Part shown: one piece after another, positions 26,392 to 35,847 of the stretch | Layout: every line of letters begins with the position of its first letter | How positions within the stretch are numbered: position 1 is the stretch's first letter | Assembly: GCA_026126025.1 (NCBI GenBank) | Contig: JAHCJZ010000003.1 | Location: forward strand, 1-64,000 | Source of the DNA: Bauldia sp. | GTDB lineage: Bacteria; Pseudomonadota; Alphaproteobacteria; Rhizobiales; Kaistiaceae | Length of the DNA stretch: 64,000 nt | Direction of reading: 5' to 3' | Notes under the pieces: generated by a model | What the model was told of the DNA's origin: nothing | What the model saw: only the letters and a program-made list of their open reading frames with translations | Database searches by the model: none | Translations under genes and position numbers: made by a program

Positions 26392-27191
26392 TACCCCAGG
26401 AGGATGGCGGTCGCGGCGGCGGTGCCGACGAGGATGCGCCACCAGGCGAAGGGGGCGAAGCCGCGGCGGCTGACGAAGTCGAGCAGGCCGCGGACCACGA
26501 ACAGCGCGGTGACGAAGGCGCAGACGAAGCCGACGGCGACGAGCTGCACCTGGTCGAAGGTGATGATGTCGCGATTCGCCCAGACGTCGTAGACGAAGGC
26601 GCCGGCCATGGTCGGCATGGCGAGGAAGAACGAGAACTCCGCCGCCGAGCGCTTGTCGGCGCCCAGCAACAGCGCGCCGGCGATCGTCGCGCCCGAGCGC
26701 GACACGCCGGGAACCAGCGCCAGCATCTGGAACGCGCCGATGCCGAGCGCCATCGGCAGCGGGTAGTCCATGATGTCGCTGTGGCGCGGCCGCAGCTTCA
26801 GGCGGTCGACGATGAGGAGAAGGACGCCGCCAACCACGAGGATGATCGCTATGAGGAGCGGCGTCTCGAACAGTACCTCCTTGATGAAGTCGTGGAGGAG
26901 GACGCCCATCACCGCCGCCGGCAGGAAGGCGATCACCACCGCGGCCACGAAGCGGCGCGCCTTCGGGTCGGTCGGCAGCGCGCGGGCGATCGCGATCAGC
27001 TTCCAGGCATAGACCGAGAGGATCGCGAGGATCGCGCCGAGCTGGATCAGTATCTCGAAGGTCCGGCCGGGATTGTCGAAGCCGAGGAAATGGCCGGCGA
27101 GCAGGATGTGGCCGGTCGAGGAGACCGGAATGAACTCGGTCAGCCCCTCGATCAGGCCAAGGACGACGGCGTCGATCAGGCTGTTGTCCAT
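26388..27191 (-). CDS. uppP: Undecaprenyl-diphosphate phosphatase
   Basis: The 267-residue inner-membrane enzyme recycles undecaprenyl pyrophosphate to the monophosphate for peptidoglycan and other glycan synthesis. The two catalytic motifs are complete: [18 protein letters not shown] (Glu-rich with the active Ser/His) and [10 protein letters not shown]. About eight transmembrane segments follow the family layout. The ATG at 27191 has a GGGGAA site just upstream. Overexpression of this family gives bacitracin tolerance in other bacteria. Confidence 0.96.
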   Translation of the reverse strand: MDNSLIDAVVLGLIEGLTEFIPVSSTGHILLAGHFLGFDNPGRTFEILIQLGAILAILSVYAWKLIAIARALPTDPKARRFVAAVVIAFLPAAVMGVLLHDFIKEVLFETPLLIAIILVVGGVLLLIVDRLKLRPRHSDIMDYPLPMALGIGAFQMLALVPGVSRSGATIAGALLLGADKRSAAEFSFFLAMPTMAGAFVYDVWANRDIITFDQVQLVAVGFVCAFVTALFVVRGLLDFVSRRGFAPFAWWRILVGTAAATAILLGY

Positions 27192-27280
27192 GGCTTCCCC
27201 GGCGGCGAATCGCTTGCTGTCGCCCACCCGGATAAGGCATGGGAGGCGTAAAGGAAGGGCTGTCGGGAGAGGTGATCGGA

Positions 27281-27550
27281 ATGGCCGGCTGGCTGGAGCT
27301 CGGAGCGCGGGTGAGCGGCACCTATCTCGGCAACCCGTTCCGCGGAACGGTGGTCGACATTGCCTTCCCCGGCAATGATTTCGGCGGCCGGACCTACACG
27401 GTCGAGGCCGACGAGCCGATCAACGTGTCGAAGTCGGCGCTGTTCGACATGAAGCGGAAGCGGCTGATGGCGACGCTGGGCGACGACGGCCGCAGCCTCG
27501 ACCACAAGGGCCGGCCCAACGGCATCATGGCGATCGCGGCGGAAGGCTGA
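27281..27550 (+). CDS. Small conserved hypothetical protein
   Basis: I do not recognise a named family. The 89-residue protein begins at the ATG at 27281 behind a GGGAGAGG site. Its core ([30 protein letters not shown] ... [12 protein letters not shown], in outline) looks like a small beta-barrel, and the tail ends in DHKGRPNG. It has no signal peptide or membrane segment. Similar short proteins of unknown role are common in Hyphomicrobiales. It stands alone, divergent from uppP. Confidence 0.65.
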   Translation: MAGWLELGARVSGTYLGNPFRGTVVDIAFPGNDFGGRTYTVEADEPINVSKSALFDMKRKRLMATLGDDGRSLDHKGRPNGIMAIAAEG

Positions 27551-27656
27551 GCCGTCCGCTTGTCGCGGCGGGGCTCCGGCCGTATAGGGACCGCTGCGGG
27601 TGGGGCCGGCATCGACGGGCGCCGGCCGTATTCGGCACCCGCCAACGCCCCGCCCG

Positions 27657-28352
27657 ATGCTGGTCCTTCATCACCACCCGCTCTCCGCGCCCTCCCGTTT
27701 CGTCCGCCTCGTGCTTGCCGAATATGGCGAGGAGGTCACCTTCAACGAGGTGCCGCCGCTGATCCGCAGCGAGGCGCTGCTGATGCTCAACCCGTCCGGG
27801 ACGCTGCCGGTGCTGGTCGAGGATGGCGGCACGGTCATCGCCGAGGCGCCGGTGATCGCCGAATATCTGGCGGAGACGCGCGGGGCGCGGTTCGGCGAGG
27901 ATTCGCTGATGCCGGCGACCGCGGTGGAGCGGGCGGAGACCCGGCGGCTCGTCCACTGGTTCAGCAACAAGATGCACAACGAGGCGACGCGCCACCTCGT
28001 GACCGAACTGGCGCTGAAGCGGATCACGCCCCCGGCCGAGGGCGGCGGCGCGCCGGACTCGGTGGCGATCCGCGCCGCGCGTGCCAATATCCGCACGCAT
28101 GTGCAGTATATCTCCTACCTTGCCGAGCGGCGGGACTGGCTGGCCGGGCGCGAGATGAGCCTCGCCGACCTGGCCGCCGCGGCCGAAATTTCGTGCGTTG
28201 ACTATCTGGGCGAAGTGCCATGGGAGAAGGACGAGGACGCGGCGAAGACCTGGTACGCCCGGGTGAAATCGCGGCTGTCGTTCCGGCCCCTCCTCGCCGA
28301 CCGCATCAAGGGCGTGGTGCCGGCGCCGCATTACGGCGATCTCGACTTCTGA
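27657..28352 (+). CDS. Glutathione S-transferase family protein
   Basis: The 231-residue protein has the thioredoxin-like N-terminal GST domain ([51 protein letters not shown], with the cis-Pro and the EAPVI glutathione site) and an all-helical C-terminal domain ([18 protein letters not shown]). Specific activity is unknown. It is the first of four tightly packed genes: queG starts at or inside its end, then YdeI-like and SDR follow, each overlapping. Confidence 0.9.
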   Translation: MLVLHHHPLSAPSRFVRLVLAEYGEEVTFNEVPPLIRSEALLMLNPSGTLPVLVEDGGTVIAEAPVIAEYLAETRGARFGEDSLMPATAVERAETRRLVHWFSNKMHNEATRHLVTELALKRITPPAEGGGAPDSVAIRAARANIRTHVQYISYLAERRDWLAGREMSLADLAAAAEISCVDYLGEVPWEKDEDAAKTWYARVKSRLSFRPLLADRIKGVVPAPHYGDLDF

Positions 28353-29470
28353 CGACACAGGCTGGGCTCAAGAGCGCCCTCCGCGCCGATGCGCTGGCGG
28401 AGGGGTTCGACGTGGTGCGCGTTGCCTCGCCCGACGCCGTTCCGGACGCGGCGGAGCGGCTGCGGGCGTTCGTCGCGGCGGGCCGCCACGGGACGATGGG
28501 CTGGCTCGCCGACACGGCCGCACGCCGCGGCGCGCCGGGCGCGCTATGGCCCGAGGTGCGCTCAGTGGTCATGCTCGGCCTCAATTACGGCCCGTCGGAC
28601 GATCCGCTCGCGACGCTCGGCCGGGCGGATCGCGGCACCATCTCGGTCTATGCCCGCAACCGCGACTATCACGACCTCATCAAGGGCCGGCTGAAGCAGG
28701 TCGCGTCGCGCTTCGCGGCGCGGAGCGGCGGCGCGGTCAAGGTGTTCGTCGACACCGCGCCGGTGATGGAGAAGCCGCTCGCGGCGGCCGCGGGGATCGG
28801 CTGGCAGGGCAAGCACACCAATCTGGTGTCGCGCTCGTTCGGGTCGTGGCTCTTCCTCGGCGCGATCTTCACCGACGCGGAGCTTTTGCCCGACGCGCCG
28901 GAGCCCGATCATTGCGGCGCGTGCACCGCGTGCCTCGACGCCTGCCCGACCGCTGCTTTCCCCGCGCCCTACCAGCTCGATGCGCGGCGCTGCATCTCCT
29001 ACCTCACGATCGAGTATGCCGGCCCGATCGACCGCGCGCTGCGGCCACTGATGGGCAACCGCATATATGGCTGCGACGACTGCCTTGCGGTCTGTCCGTG
29101 GAACAAGTTCGCCAGGGCCGGGCGCGAAGCGAAGCTGGCCGCGCGGGAGGACCTTGCGGCGCCTGCGCTCGCTGACCTCGTCACCCTCGACGATTCCGGC
29201 TTCCGCTCGCGCTTCGCCGGATCGCCGATCAAGCGCATCGGCCGGGACCGGTTCGTCCGCAACGTCCTCATCGCCATCGGCAATTCCGGCGACCCGGCGC
29301 TCGCGGACAGCGCGCGCCGGCTCCTCGGCGATGCGTCGCCGCTGGTCCGCGGCGCGGCAGTGTGGGCGCTGTCGCGCCTTCTCCCGCCGTCCGCCTTCGC
29401 GGCGCTTCGCGAGGGGAGCGCGGCGAACGAAGCCGACGCCGGCGTCCGCGACGAATGGATGGCGGCATGA
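28349..29470 (+). CDS. queG: Epoxyqueuosine reductase
   Basis: The 373-residue, cobalamin-dependent iron-sulfur enzyme reduces epoxyqueuosine to queuosine in tRNA. Two ferredoxin-type clusters are visible: [16 protein letters not shown] and [15 protein letters not shown]-terminal HEAT-like part ([14 protein letters not shown]) is also present. The start is a puzzle: the family N-terminus ([15 protein letters not shown]) is preceded in frame only by CTG at 28349, overlapping the GST stop, and no ATG, GTG or TTG lies nearby. I therefore use the CTG; an ATG at 28220 deep inside GST is the alternative. It overlaps the next gene by ATGA. Confidence 0.9.
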   Translation: MTTQAGLKSALRADALAEGFDVVRVASPDAVPDAAERLRAFVAAGRHGTMGWLADTAARRGAPGALWPEVRSVVMLGLNYGPSDDPLATLGRADRGTISVYARNRDYHDLIKGRLKQVASRFAARSGGAVKVFVDTAPVMEKPLAAAAGIGWQGKHTNLVSRSFGSWLFLGAIFTDAELLPDAPEPDHCGACTACLDACPTAAFPAPYQLDARRCISYLTIEYAGPIDRALRPLMGNRIYGCDDCLAVCPWNKFARAGREAKLAAREDLAAPALADLVTLDDSGFRSRFAGSPIKRIGRDRFVRNVLIAIGNSGDPALADSARRLLGDASPLVRGAAVWALSRLLPPSAFAALREGSAANEADAGVRDEWMAA

Positions 29471-30051
29471 GCGAGCCGATCTTCTTTGCAACGCCGCAGG
29501 AATGGCGCGCGTGGCTCGAGGAGAACCACGGCCGCGCGCCGGCGCTCTGGGTGGGCTTGCGCAAGACCGGATCCGACGAGCCGGGCATCACCTATCGCGA
29601 GGCGCTGGACGAGGCGCTCTGTTACGGCTGGATCGACGGCACGCGGAAATCGCTCGACGCGAAACGCTGGATGATCCGCTTCTCGCCGCGCAAGCGCGGC
29701 AGCATCTGGAGCCAGGTCAACATCAAGCGCATGGCGGCGCTCGAGGCCGAAGGCCGCCTCGCGGCGCCGGGCCGCCACACCTTCGAGACCCGCGATGTCA
29801 AGCGCCAGGACCAGTACTCGTTCGAGAACCGCGACGCCGGGCTCGCGCCCGAATACGAGGCTGCGTTCCGCCGCAAGCGGAAGGCCTGGGCGTGGTTCGA
29901 GGCGATGCCGCGTTCCTACCGCCATCCCGCGATCTGGTGGGTGATGAGCGCCAGGCAGGACGCGACGCGCGAGCGCCGCCTCGCCCAGCTCATCGCCGAT
30001 TCCGAAGCCGGCCGTAAGGTCGGCCCGCTGCGGCGGCCCGGGGAGAAATGA
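29467..30051 (+). CDS. YdeI/OmpD-associated family protein
   Basis: The 194-residue protein matches the YdeI/OmdA-like family: [28 protein letters not shown] at the N-terminus, [23 protein letters not shown] in the middle, [17 protein letters not shown], and an alpha-helical tail. These soluble proteins are widespread; a link to stress or peptide resistance is reported for some. Its biochemical role is unknown. It is coupled by ATGA overlaps both to queG before and to the SDR gene after it. Confidence 0.85.
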   Translation: MSEPIFFATPQEWRAWLEENHGRAPALWVGLRKTGSDEPGITYREALDEALCYGWIDGTRKSLDAKRWMIRFSPRKRGSIWSQVNIKRMAALEAEGRLAAPGRHTFETRDVKRQDQYSFENRDAGLAPEYEAAFRRKRKAWAWFEAMPRSYRHPAIWWVMSARQDATRERRLAQLIADSEAGRKVGPLRRPGEK

Positions 30052-30920
30052 GCGGGGACCGGCTGCTCATCTTCGGCCTCGGCTACAGCGCGGCGGCGTT
30101 CGTCGCGACCGGCGCCGGAGGCACTGCGTCGATCGTCGGAACGACGCGGTCCACGCTGCCAGCCGTCCCCGGCGTTTCCTGGCTCCGCTTCGACGGGACC
30201 GAACCGGTCGCGGCGGTGAGCGAAGCCATCCGCAGCGCAACCCGCATCCTGGTGTCGGCGCCGCCCGACGAGGCCGGCGATCCGGTGCTGCGGCATCACG
30301 CCGGCGACATCGCAGCCGCACCGGCGCTTCGCGGCATCGTCTATCTCTCGACCGTCGGGGTCTATGGCGACCATGGCGGCGCGTGGGTCGACGAAGGCAG
30401 CGAAACGCGGCCGGTGTCGCGGCGCTCGGTGCAGCGCCTCGCGGCGGAGCAGAGCTGGCGCGCGCTTGGCGAGGCCGGTGTGCCCGTGGCGCTCCTTCGC
30501 CTCGCGGGCATCTACGGCCCCGGCCGCAACGCGCTCGTGAACGTCGCTGAGGGCACCGCGCGGCGGATCGTCAAGCCGGGCCAGGTGTTCAACCGCATCC
30601 ATGTCGCCGACATCGCGACCGCGATCGGCGCCGCCTTCGCCGCGCGTTTAGACGGTCCGCTCAACGTCGCGGACGACGAGCCGGGGCCGCCGCAGGACGT
30701 TGTCGCCTTCGCCGCCGCGCTGCTCGGCGTCGCCGCGCCGCCGGAGGTGCCGTTCGATGCCGCGGCGCTCTCGCCGATGGCGCGGTCGTTCTATGGCGAG
30801 AACAAGAGGGTGCGGAACGATCGGCTCAAGGCCTTGATCGGCAAGGCGCTTTCCTACCCGACCTACCGCGAGGGACTGACGGCCCTCTTCGCCGCCGGAG
30901 AGGGCCGCGGCGATCGGTGA
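30048..30920 (+). CDS. NAD(P)-dependent epimerase/SDR family protein (YeeZ-like)
   Basis: The 290-residue extended short-chain dehydrogenase begins with a short Rossmann motif (LLIFGLGYSAAAFV), has a VYLSTVGVYGDHGGAWVDE segment with the Ser/Tyr region, LRLAGIYGPGRNAL and NRIHVADIATAI. It resembles the atypical SDRs annotated as YeeZ. The classical YxxxK is not obvious, so catalysis is uncertain. It is the last gene of the GST-queG-ydeI-SDR run; its ATG overlaps the previous stop. Confidence 0.82.
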   Translation: MSGDRLLIFGLGYSAAAFVATGAGGTASIVGTTRSTLPAVPGVSWLRFDGTEPVAAVSEAIRSATRILVSAPPDEAGDPVLRHHAGDIAAAPALRGIVYLSTVGVYGDHGGAWVDEGSETRPVSRRSVQRLAAEQSWRALGEAGVPVALLRLAGIYGPGRNALVNVAEGTARRIVKPGQVFNRIHVADIATAIGAAFAARLDGPLNVADDEPGPPQDVVAFAAALLGVAAPPEVPFDAAALSPMARSFYGENKRVRNDRLKALIGKALSYPTYREGLTALFAAGEGRGDR

Positions 30921-30980
30921 CTTGCCGAGCCAGCGGCGCCTCCTCATGTTCTGATGGTGAACGAGAATAGGGAGAGGACC

Positions 30981-31550
30981 ATGCAGGTTCCGCTGGAGTT
31001 AGCCTTCCACCATGTCGACCCGACCGAATGGGCCGAGGTCGAGATCCGCGAGCGGATCGACAAGCTCGAAAAGCTCTACGGGCGTCTCGTCTCGGCCCGC
31101 GTGCGCATCGAGCGGCACAACAACACGCATGGCGTGCCGCCGGTGGTGCATATCGAGCTCGGCATTCCCGGCCGCGCCGACCTCATCGTCAGCCATGAGC
31201 CGGAACGGCTGCAGCGCCGCTACCAGACGCCGGATCTGCGGAACGCGATCCACGAAGCGTTTCGCGTGGCGGAGCGCCAGCTGCTGGAGCTGAAGGAGCA
31301 GCGCCATGGCCGGACCAAGGAAGGCTACCACGACGACGTCAACCAGTATCTCGGCCAGGTCGCCGAGATGCATCCCGCGGATGACCACGGCTTCCTCCTG
31401 ACGAAGGAAGGCGGGCTCCTCTACTTCCACCGCAACAGCCTGCTGACCGGCGACTTCGACCGCCTCAAGACCGGCGACGAAGTGCGCTACGTCGAGGAAG
31501 TTGGCGACACCGGCCCGATCGCAACCAAGGTCCGCGTCAAGACGGGCTGA
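30981..31550 (+). CDS. HPF/RaiA family ribosome-associated protein with cold-shock-like C-terminal domain
   Basis: In this 189-residue protein residues 1-100 match the HPF/RaiA fold (VPLELAFHHVDPTEWAEVEIRERIDKLEKLYGRL in outline), which binds the decoding centre of idle ribosomes. Residues about 135-189 look like an OB or cold-shock domain (GFLLTKEGGLLYFHRNSLL ... GDEVRYVEEVGDTGPIATKV). It is distinct from the long HPF usually found next to rpoN. The ATG at 30981 follows GGAGAGG. Its end overlaps the convergent membrane-protein gene by 14 bases. Confidence 0.85.
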   Translation: MQVPLELAFHHVDPTEWAEVEIRERIDKLEKLYGRLVSARVRIERHNNTHGVPPVVHIELGIPGRADLIVSHEPERLQRRYQTPDLRNAIHEAFRVAERQLLELKEQRHGRTKEGYHDDVNQYLGQVAEMHPADDHGFLLTKEGGLLYFHRNSLLTGDFDRLKTGDEVRYVEEVGDTGPIATKVRVKTG

Positions 31551-32127
31551 CGACGGCCTCGCGCACCAGCCAGCGGTCGGGCGACGACGCCGCGACAGCG
31601 AACGCCAGCAGCGCAACGCCGAGCACGATCAGGCTGACCGGCTGCCAGGGCGAGGCGAGGTTGAAGATATGGGTCGCCGCGGCGAAGGCCGCGGCGGCGA
31701 TGAGGAGCGCGCCGAGCGGCATCATCAGCGTGCCGCGGCGCTGCCCCAGCAAAAGGGCGACCCCGATCGCCGCCACGCCGGCAACGGCGAGGATCTGCTC
31801 GATGATGTAGATCGTCGAGCTCTCGATCAGCCGGATGCCGTCGAGATCATTGGGGATCATGGCGCCCGACGAATAGGCGAGGCCAAGCGCGCCAAGCGAG
31901 GCGGCGATGGTGCCGGCGATCACCAGCATGTCGCGCTTGAGCGCGACCGCCGACCAGATGCCGATCGCCAGCAGGATGTAGCTGGTCATCAGCCAGGCCT
32001 GCAGGAAATCGCGGGACAGGTTGGCGTCGGCGACGCGGGTCGCCTCGGCGCCGATGAAGATCACCGCCCCGCCGAAGAGGACGGCGCCCAATGCGCGATG
32101 GGTGTTTTCCTGCCGTGACCTGACCAT
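31537..32127 (-). CDS. Hypothetical membrane protein
   Basis: I do not recognise the family. The 196-residue protein has about six hydrophobic segments: the first near residues 11-27 (ALGAVLFGGAVIFIGAEA), then one around 43-63, and others following, ending in a short tail (DRWLVREAVVSPS). Charges are few. Its ATG directly follows the stop of the alpha/beta hydrolase gene, so they form one transcript. Transport or structural roles are possible; nothing in sequence decides. Confidence 0.7.
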   Translation of the reverse strand: MVRSRQENTHRALGAVLFGGAVIFIGAEATRVADANLSRDFLQAWLMTSYILLAIGIWSAVALKRDMLVIAGTIAASLGALGLAYSSGAMIPNDLDGIRLIESSTIYIIEQILAVAGVAAIGVALLLGQRRGTLMMPLGALLIAAAAFAAATHIFNLASPWQPVSLIVLGVALLAFAVAASSPDRWLVREAVVSPS

Positions 32128-32928
32128 TCAGTCCTCCCCGTGCTTGTCGTCTTTTGTTGCGGCGATAAGGCTGGCGATGGTGGCTGTCAATCGATCGAGA
32201 TCCTCCGGCCGCGACAGGCGGTGGTCGCCATCCTTGATCAGGGTAAGGACCGCATCGTCGCTCGCGATGCGCTCGACGAGCCCGGCGGCGATCCGCCAGG
32301 GCACCTCCTTGTCCTCCATGCCCTGGAGGATATGGACCGGGCAGCCGGGCTCGATGAGGCTGTCGCCGAAGAGGTGCTTCTCGCCGTCCTCGACCAACCT
32401 CCAGGTGATCGGCATCGGCTCGCCGCCATAGGCGTTGGCCGTGTGGTAGATGCCGACGTCGCGCAGCGTCTTGCGCACGGCGCGGGACATGGCGTCCCAC
32501 ATCAGCACCTTCGTCATATCGACCGCGGGCGCGATCAGCACCAGACCGGCAACGCGGCGCGAGCCGCGGCGGCGCTCGGCCGCCGCCAGAAGCAGCGCCA
32601 GCCAGCCGCCCATCGACGAGCCGATGACGATCTGCGGCCCGGTCGTGGTCGCAAACACCGCCTCGGCCTCGGCCAGCCAGCGGCTGATCGTGCCCTCGGC
32701 GAAGTCGCCGCCCGAGGCGCCATGGCCGGAATAGTCGAGGCGGGTGAAGGCGAGGCCGTTCGCCTCGGCATAGCGGTCGACAGCCTCCGCCTTGGTGCCG
32801 CGCATGTCCGAGCGGTAACCGCCGAGCCAGAGGAGGCCGGGCGATCCGCCCGGCCGGCGCAGCACGGCGATGGTTCGCGTCTCCAGCTCGTCGCCGATGG
32901 TGAGGGTTTCGACCGAGGTGTCGTTCAT
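32128..32928 (-). CDS. Alpha/beta hydrolase
   Basis: The 266-residue protein has the alpha/beta-hydrolase fold: LLWLGGYRSDMRGTKA, RLDYSGHGASGGDF, the nucleophile elbow GSSMGG, and a late catalytic His in KDGDHRLSRPEDL. This resembles the short palmitoyl-protein or acyl-esterase-like hydrolases (ABHD10-type) of alphaproteobacteria. The substrate is unknown. It leads a two-gene unit with the membrane protein and is divergent from infC. Confidence 0.87.
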   Translation of the reverse strand: MNDTSVETLTIGDELETRTIAVLRRPGGSPGLLWLGGYRSDMRGTKAEAVDRYAEANGLAFTRLDYSGHGASGGDFAEGTISRWLAEAEAVFATTTGPQIVIGSSMGGWLALLLAAAERRRGSRRVAGLVLIAPAVDMTKVLMWDAMSRAVRKTLRDVGIYHTANAYGGEPMPITWRLVEDGEKHLFGDSLIEPGCPVHILQGMEDKEVPWRIAAGLVERIASDDAVLTLIKDGDHRLSRPEDLDRLTATIASLIAATKDDKHGED

Positions 32929-33015
32929 GGGCCGGCTTTACCATGCGGCCGTCGCGTCGGCGCGGCGGAGTTACCACAACGGGCGCGAAAGCAGGGACCG
33001 TCCCGCCACGCGCGG

Positions 33016-33044
33016 TTGACTTCCCGTGCGGCGGGCCACACCTT
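33016..33044 (+). promoter_or_regulatory. Candidate infC promoter
   Basis: TTGACT at 33016-33021 and CACCTT at 33039-33044 are separated by 17 bases, with about 100 bases of leader before the infC start. The -35 is good, the -10 weak; the assignment is tentative. Confidence 0.3.
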
Positions 33045-33147
33045 CATGGCGATCCGCAAGGGTCTCCAGTAGCGTTGCGGCTCCGCGGCAGGTCCGCCGA
33101 GTCTGTTTCGCTATTGCGCATCGTCAACGTCACAGGAGAACGCGACC

Positions 33148-33684
33148 ATTCGCCGACCTCATCGAGCCCCTCCCCCCACCAAGGAGGGACCGCGCATCAA
33201 CCAGGAAATCCGTGTCCGAGAAGTTCAGCTGATCGGTGAAGACGGGGGCAATCTCGGCGCGACGCCGATCGAAGAAGCCCTGCAGCTCGCCACGACCGCC
33301 GGCCTCGACCTGGTCGAGATCTCACCCAACGCCGAGCCGCCGGTCGCCAAGATCATGGATTTCGGCCGGTTCAAATACCAGAACCAGAAGAAGGCCGCCG
33401 AGGCGCGCAAGAAGCAGAAGACCGTCGAGGTCAAGGAGATCAAGATGCGCCCCAACATCGACGATCACGACTACGACGTGAAGATGAAGGCGATCCGGCG
33501 CTTCTTCGACGAGGGCGACAAGGTCAAGGTCACGCTCCGCTTCCGCGGCCGCGAGATGGCGCACCAGGAGCTCGGCATGAAGCTCCTCGACAAGGTGCGC
33601 GAGGAAACGACGACCCTCGCCAAGGTCGAGGCCGAGCCCAAGCTCGAAGGCCGCCAGATGATCATGGTGCTGGCGCCGCGTTAG
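33148..33684 (+). CDS. infC: Translation initiation factor IF-3, AUU start
   Basis: The protein (178 residues) is IF-3, which keeps 30S subunits free and checks start codons. The family N-terminus [20 protein letters not shown] is encoded from an ATT at 33148, with AGGAG 10 bases upstream; no ATG, GTG or TTG is in frame nearby, and the next in-frame ATG at 33355 would delete a third of the protein. An AUU start is the classic autoregulatory device of infC, because IF-3 discriminates against it. Core blocks [35 protein letters not shown] and [15 protein letters not shown] are present. Confidence 0.95.
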   Translation: MRRPHRAPPPTKEGPRINQEIRVREVQLIGEDGGNLGATPIEEALQLATTAGLDLVEISPNAEPPVAKIMDFGRFKYQNQKKAAEARKKQKTVEVKEIKMRPNIDDHDYDVKMKAIRRFFDEGDKVKVTLRFRGREMAHQELGMKLLDKVREETTTLAKVEAEPKLEGRQMIMVLAPR

Positions 33685-33726
33685 CGGCGGTCCTTGTCGC
33701 GCGGCCATTCCTTTCACACAGCCCCT

Positions 33727-33806
33727 CGTCACCCCGGCGAATGCCGGGGTCCAGCGAGGTGGGCTCGGGCGAGCGGTTCTGAATTCCGGCCTTTGCCGGA
33801 ATGACG
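33727..33806. repeat. Palindromic intergenic repeat, family B (copy 2)
   Basis: The block begins CGTCACCCCGGCGAATGCCG and ends with a TTCCGGCCTTTGCCGGAATGAC-like arm, an imperfect inverted repeat with two small hairpins. It sits in the 304-base infC-rpmI gap, upstream of a separate promoter. See also 24552-24635 and 47985-48067. Confidence 0.75.
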
Positions 33807-33849
33807 AAAGAACGGGACTCCGGTTCAGTGCGGGCCCTGTTAGACCCGC

Positions 33850-33878
33850 TTGCTTCGGACCGGGCGCGCCACTATAAA
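33850..33878 (+). promoter_or_regulatory. Candidate sigma-70 promoter for rpmI-rplT
   Basis: TTGCTT (33850-33855) and TATAAA (33873-33878) are exactly 17 bases apart. This is one of the most AT-rich hexamers in the intergenic sequence here and lies about 110 bases before the rpmI start. It would let the ribosomal proteins be transcribed apart from infC. Confidence 0.55.
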
Positions 33879-33988
33879 GCCGGCCTTCCGAGCCGCCCGG
33901 CCATGATGGGCATGCCGTGGCGGTTCTTTCGCTCGTTCGCGAGAACCACAATGTGTCCGACCTTCGGGTCCGGGCCGAGGAGAGCAAA

Positions 33989-34189
33989 ATGCCCAAGATG
34001 AAGACCAAGAGCGGCGCCAAGAAGCGATTCAAGGTGACCGGCACGGGCAAGGTGCTTTACGCCCAGAGCGGCAAGCGCCACGGCATGATCAAGCGGACCA
34101 ACAAGCAGATCCGCAATCTTCGCGGCACCAACGTCCTGTTCAAGACGGACGGCGAGAACGTGAAGAAATACTGGCTGCCCAACGGCTGA
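33989..34189 (+). CDS. rpmI: 50S ribosomal protein L35
   Basis: The 66-residue basic protein matches bL35 along its length: [40 protein letters not shown] and the end KKYWLPNG. The ATG at 33989 has a GAGGAGAG site directly upstream. It is followed 21 bases later by rplT, the normal order. A gap with a repeat and its own promoter separates it from infC. Confidence 0.97.
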   Translation: MPKMKTKSGAKKRFKVTGTGKVLYAQSGKRHGMIKRTNKQIRNLRGTNVLFKTDGENVKKYWLPNG

Positions 34190-34210
34190 CGTCACCGCAG
34201 GAGAATCGCC

Positions 34211-34567
34211 ATGTCGCGCGTCAAACGGGGCGTCACCGCGCACGCCCGCCACAAGAAGATCCTCAAGCGCGCCGAAGGCTACTACGGCCGTCGCAAGAAC
34301 ACGATCCGCGTCGCCAAGCAGGCGGTCGACAAGGCCGGCCAGTACGCTTATCGCGACCGCAAGAACAAGAAGCGCACCTTCCGTGCCCTCTGGATCCAGC
34401 GCATCAACGCCGCCGCGCGCCAGCACGGGCTCACCTACGGCCGATTTATCAGCGGCCTCGGCAAGGCCGGGGTCACGGTCGACCGCAAGATGCTGTCCGA
34501 GATCGCGATTGCGGAGCCGGCGGCGTTCAAGGCGCTGGTCGACCAGGCGAACGCCGCGCTGGCCTGA
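34211..34567 (+). CDS. rplT: 50S ribosomal protein L20
   Basis: The 118-residue protein is bL20, an early-assembling 23S rRNA binding protein: [20 protein letters not shown] at the N-terminus, [37 protein letters not shown] and the C-terminal RKMLSEIAI block. In enterobacteria L20 represses its own operon by binding a structure upstream of rpmI; whether that happens here is unknown. Confidence 0.98.
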   Translation: MSRVKRGVTAHARHKKILKRAEGYYGRRKNTIRVAKQAVDKAGQYAYRDRKNKKRTFRALWIQRINAAARQHGLTYGRFISGLGKAGVTVDRKMLSEIAIAEPAAFKALVDQANAALA

Positions 34568-34687
34568 GGCCGGCGACCCCTTCCCTGCCCGAGGCCGAAG
34601 CGCGGCGACCGCCGCGCAATGACGTGGCGCGCCGCTTGATTGCGGCACGCCGCCCGGTCAGAAACGCTCGCGGAAGGGTCTGGACCA

Positions 34688-35770
34688 ATGGCTGACATCG
34701 AAACGCTGGAGCGCGACATCCGCGCCGCCGTGACCGCCGCCGGCGACGAGGCGTCGCTGGACGAGGCGCGCGTCGCCGCTCTCGGCAAGAAGGGCTCGGT
34801 ATCTGAGCTTCTGAAGAGCCTCGGCGCGATGAGCCCTGAGGAGCGCAAGACTGCGGGACCGGCGATCAACGGCCTTCGCGACCGCGTCACCGAAGCGATC
34901 GCCGAGCGCCGCGCGGTGCTGCGCGAGGCCGCCCTTGCCCGGCGCCTCACCGAAGAGGCCGTCGACGTGACGCTGCCGGTGCGGCCGGCGCCAATCGCGA
35001 CGGGACGCCTCCATCCGGTGAGCCAGGTGCTCGACGAGATCACCGCCATCTGCGCCGATCTCGGCTTCGCGATCGCGGAGGGGCCGGACATCGAGACCGA
35101 CACCTACAACTTCACCGCGCTCAACTTCCCCGTCGGCCATCCGGCGCGGGAGATGCACGACACGTTCTTCCTGCCGCCGCGGGCCGACGGCGAGCGCCTC
35201 CTGCTGCGCACCCACACTTCGCCGGTGCAGATCCGCACCATGGAGACGCAGAAGCCGCCGATCCGGGTGGTTATCCCGGGCCGGACCTATCGCTGCGACT
35301 CCGACCAGACCCACACGCCGATGTTCCACCAGCTGGAGGGGCTCGTGATCGACGAGACCACCCATATCGGCCACCTGAAATGGGTGCTGGAGGAGTTCTG
35401 CCGCGCCTTCTTCGAGGTCGACCGCGTCGAGATGCGGTTCCGGCCGAGCTATTTCCCGTTCACCGAGCCGTCGATGGAGGTCGACATACGCTGCCGGCGG
35501 GTCGGCAACGAGATCCGCTTCGGCGAGGGCGATGACTGGCTTGAAATCCTCGGCTGCGGGATGGTGCACCCCAACGTCATCCGCAATGGCGGCCTCGACC
35601 CCGACCGCTACCAGGGCTTCGCCTGGGGCATGGGGATCGACCGGATCGCGATGCTGAAATACGGCATGCCCGACCTCCGCGCCTTCTTCGACGCCGACGT
35701 GCGCTGGCTCAATCACTACGGCTTCCGGCCGCTCGACCTGCCGACGCTGGCGGGAGGGCTGAGCTCGTGA
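34688..35770 (+). CDS. pheS: Phenylalanine-tRNA ligase alpha subunit
   Basis: The 360-residue catalytic subunit has an N-terminal coiled-coil region (about 1-85) and the class-II core with motif 1 around [19 protein letters not shown]-like [20 protein letters not shown], motif 2 ([21 protein letters not shown]) and motif 3 ([18 protein letters not shown]). It pairs with PheT as an alpha2beta2 enzyme. The start at 34688 gives [15 protein letters not shown]. Unusually, its stop overlaps a small gene remnant rather than pheT. Confidence 0.97.
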   Translation: MADIETLERDIRAAVTAAGDEASLDEARVAALGKKGSVSELLKSLGAMSPEERKTAGPAINGLRDRVTEAIAERRAVLREAALARRLTEEAVDVTLPVRPAPIATGRLHPVSQVLDEITAICADLGFAIAEGPDIETDTYNFTALNFPVGHPAREMHDTFFLPPRADGERLLLRTHTSPVQIRTMETQKPPIRVVIPGRTYRCDSDQTHTPMFHQLEGLVIDETTHIGHLKWVLEEFCRAFFEVDRVEMRFRPSYFPFTEPSMEVDIRCRRVGNEIRFGEGDDWLEILGCGMVHPNVIRNGGLDPDRYQGFAWGMGIDRIAMLKYGMPDLRAFFDADVRWLNHYGFRPLDLPTLAGGLSS

Positions 35771-35847
35771 TCGCCGGCGTCCGCTACACGGCACATGCCG
35801 AGCTAGTTGTCGTAACAGCGTTCTTTGATCGAGGGCGAACGCGATGA
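35767..35847 (+). pseudogene. Remnant of a DUF4258 gene with internal deletion
   Basis: A GTG overlapping the pheS stop opens a 26-codon frame. Its first part (VRYTAHAE) matches the start of DUF4258 proteins, and its second (LVVVTAFFDRGR) matches their end; the middle of roughly 50 codons, which holds most of the fold, is missing. DUF4258 usually precedes a DUF2283 gene with an ATGA overlap, and that overlap is kept here (35844-35847). So this looks like the decayed partner, probably the toxin-like one, of the next gene. Confidence 0.7.
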
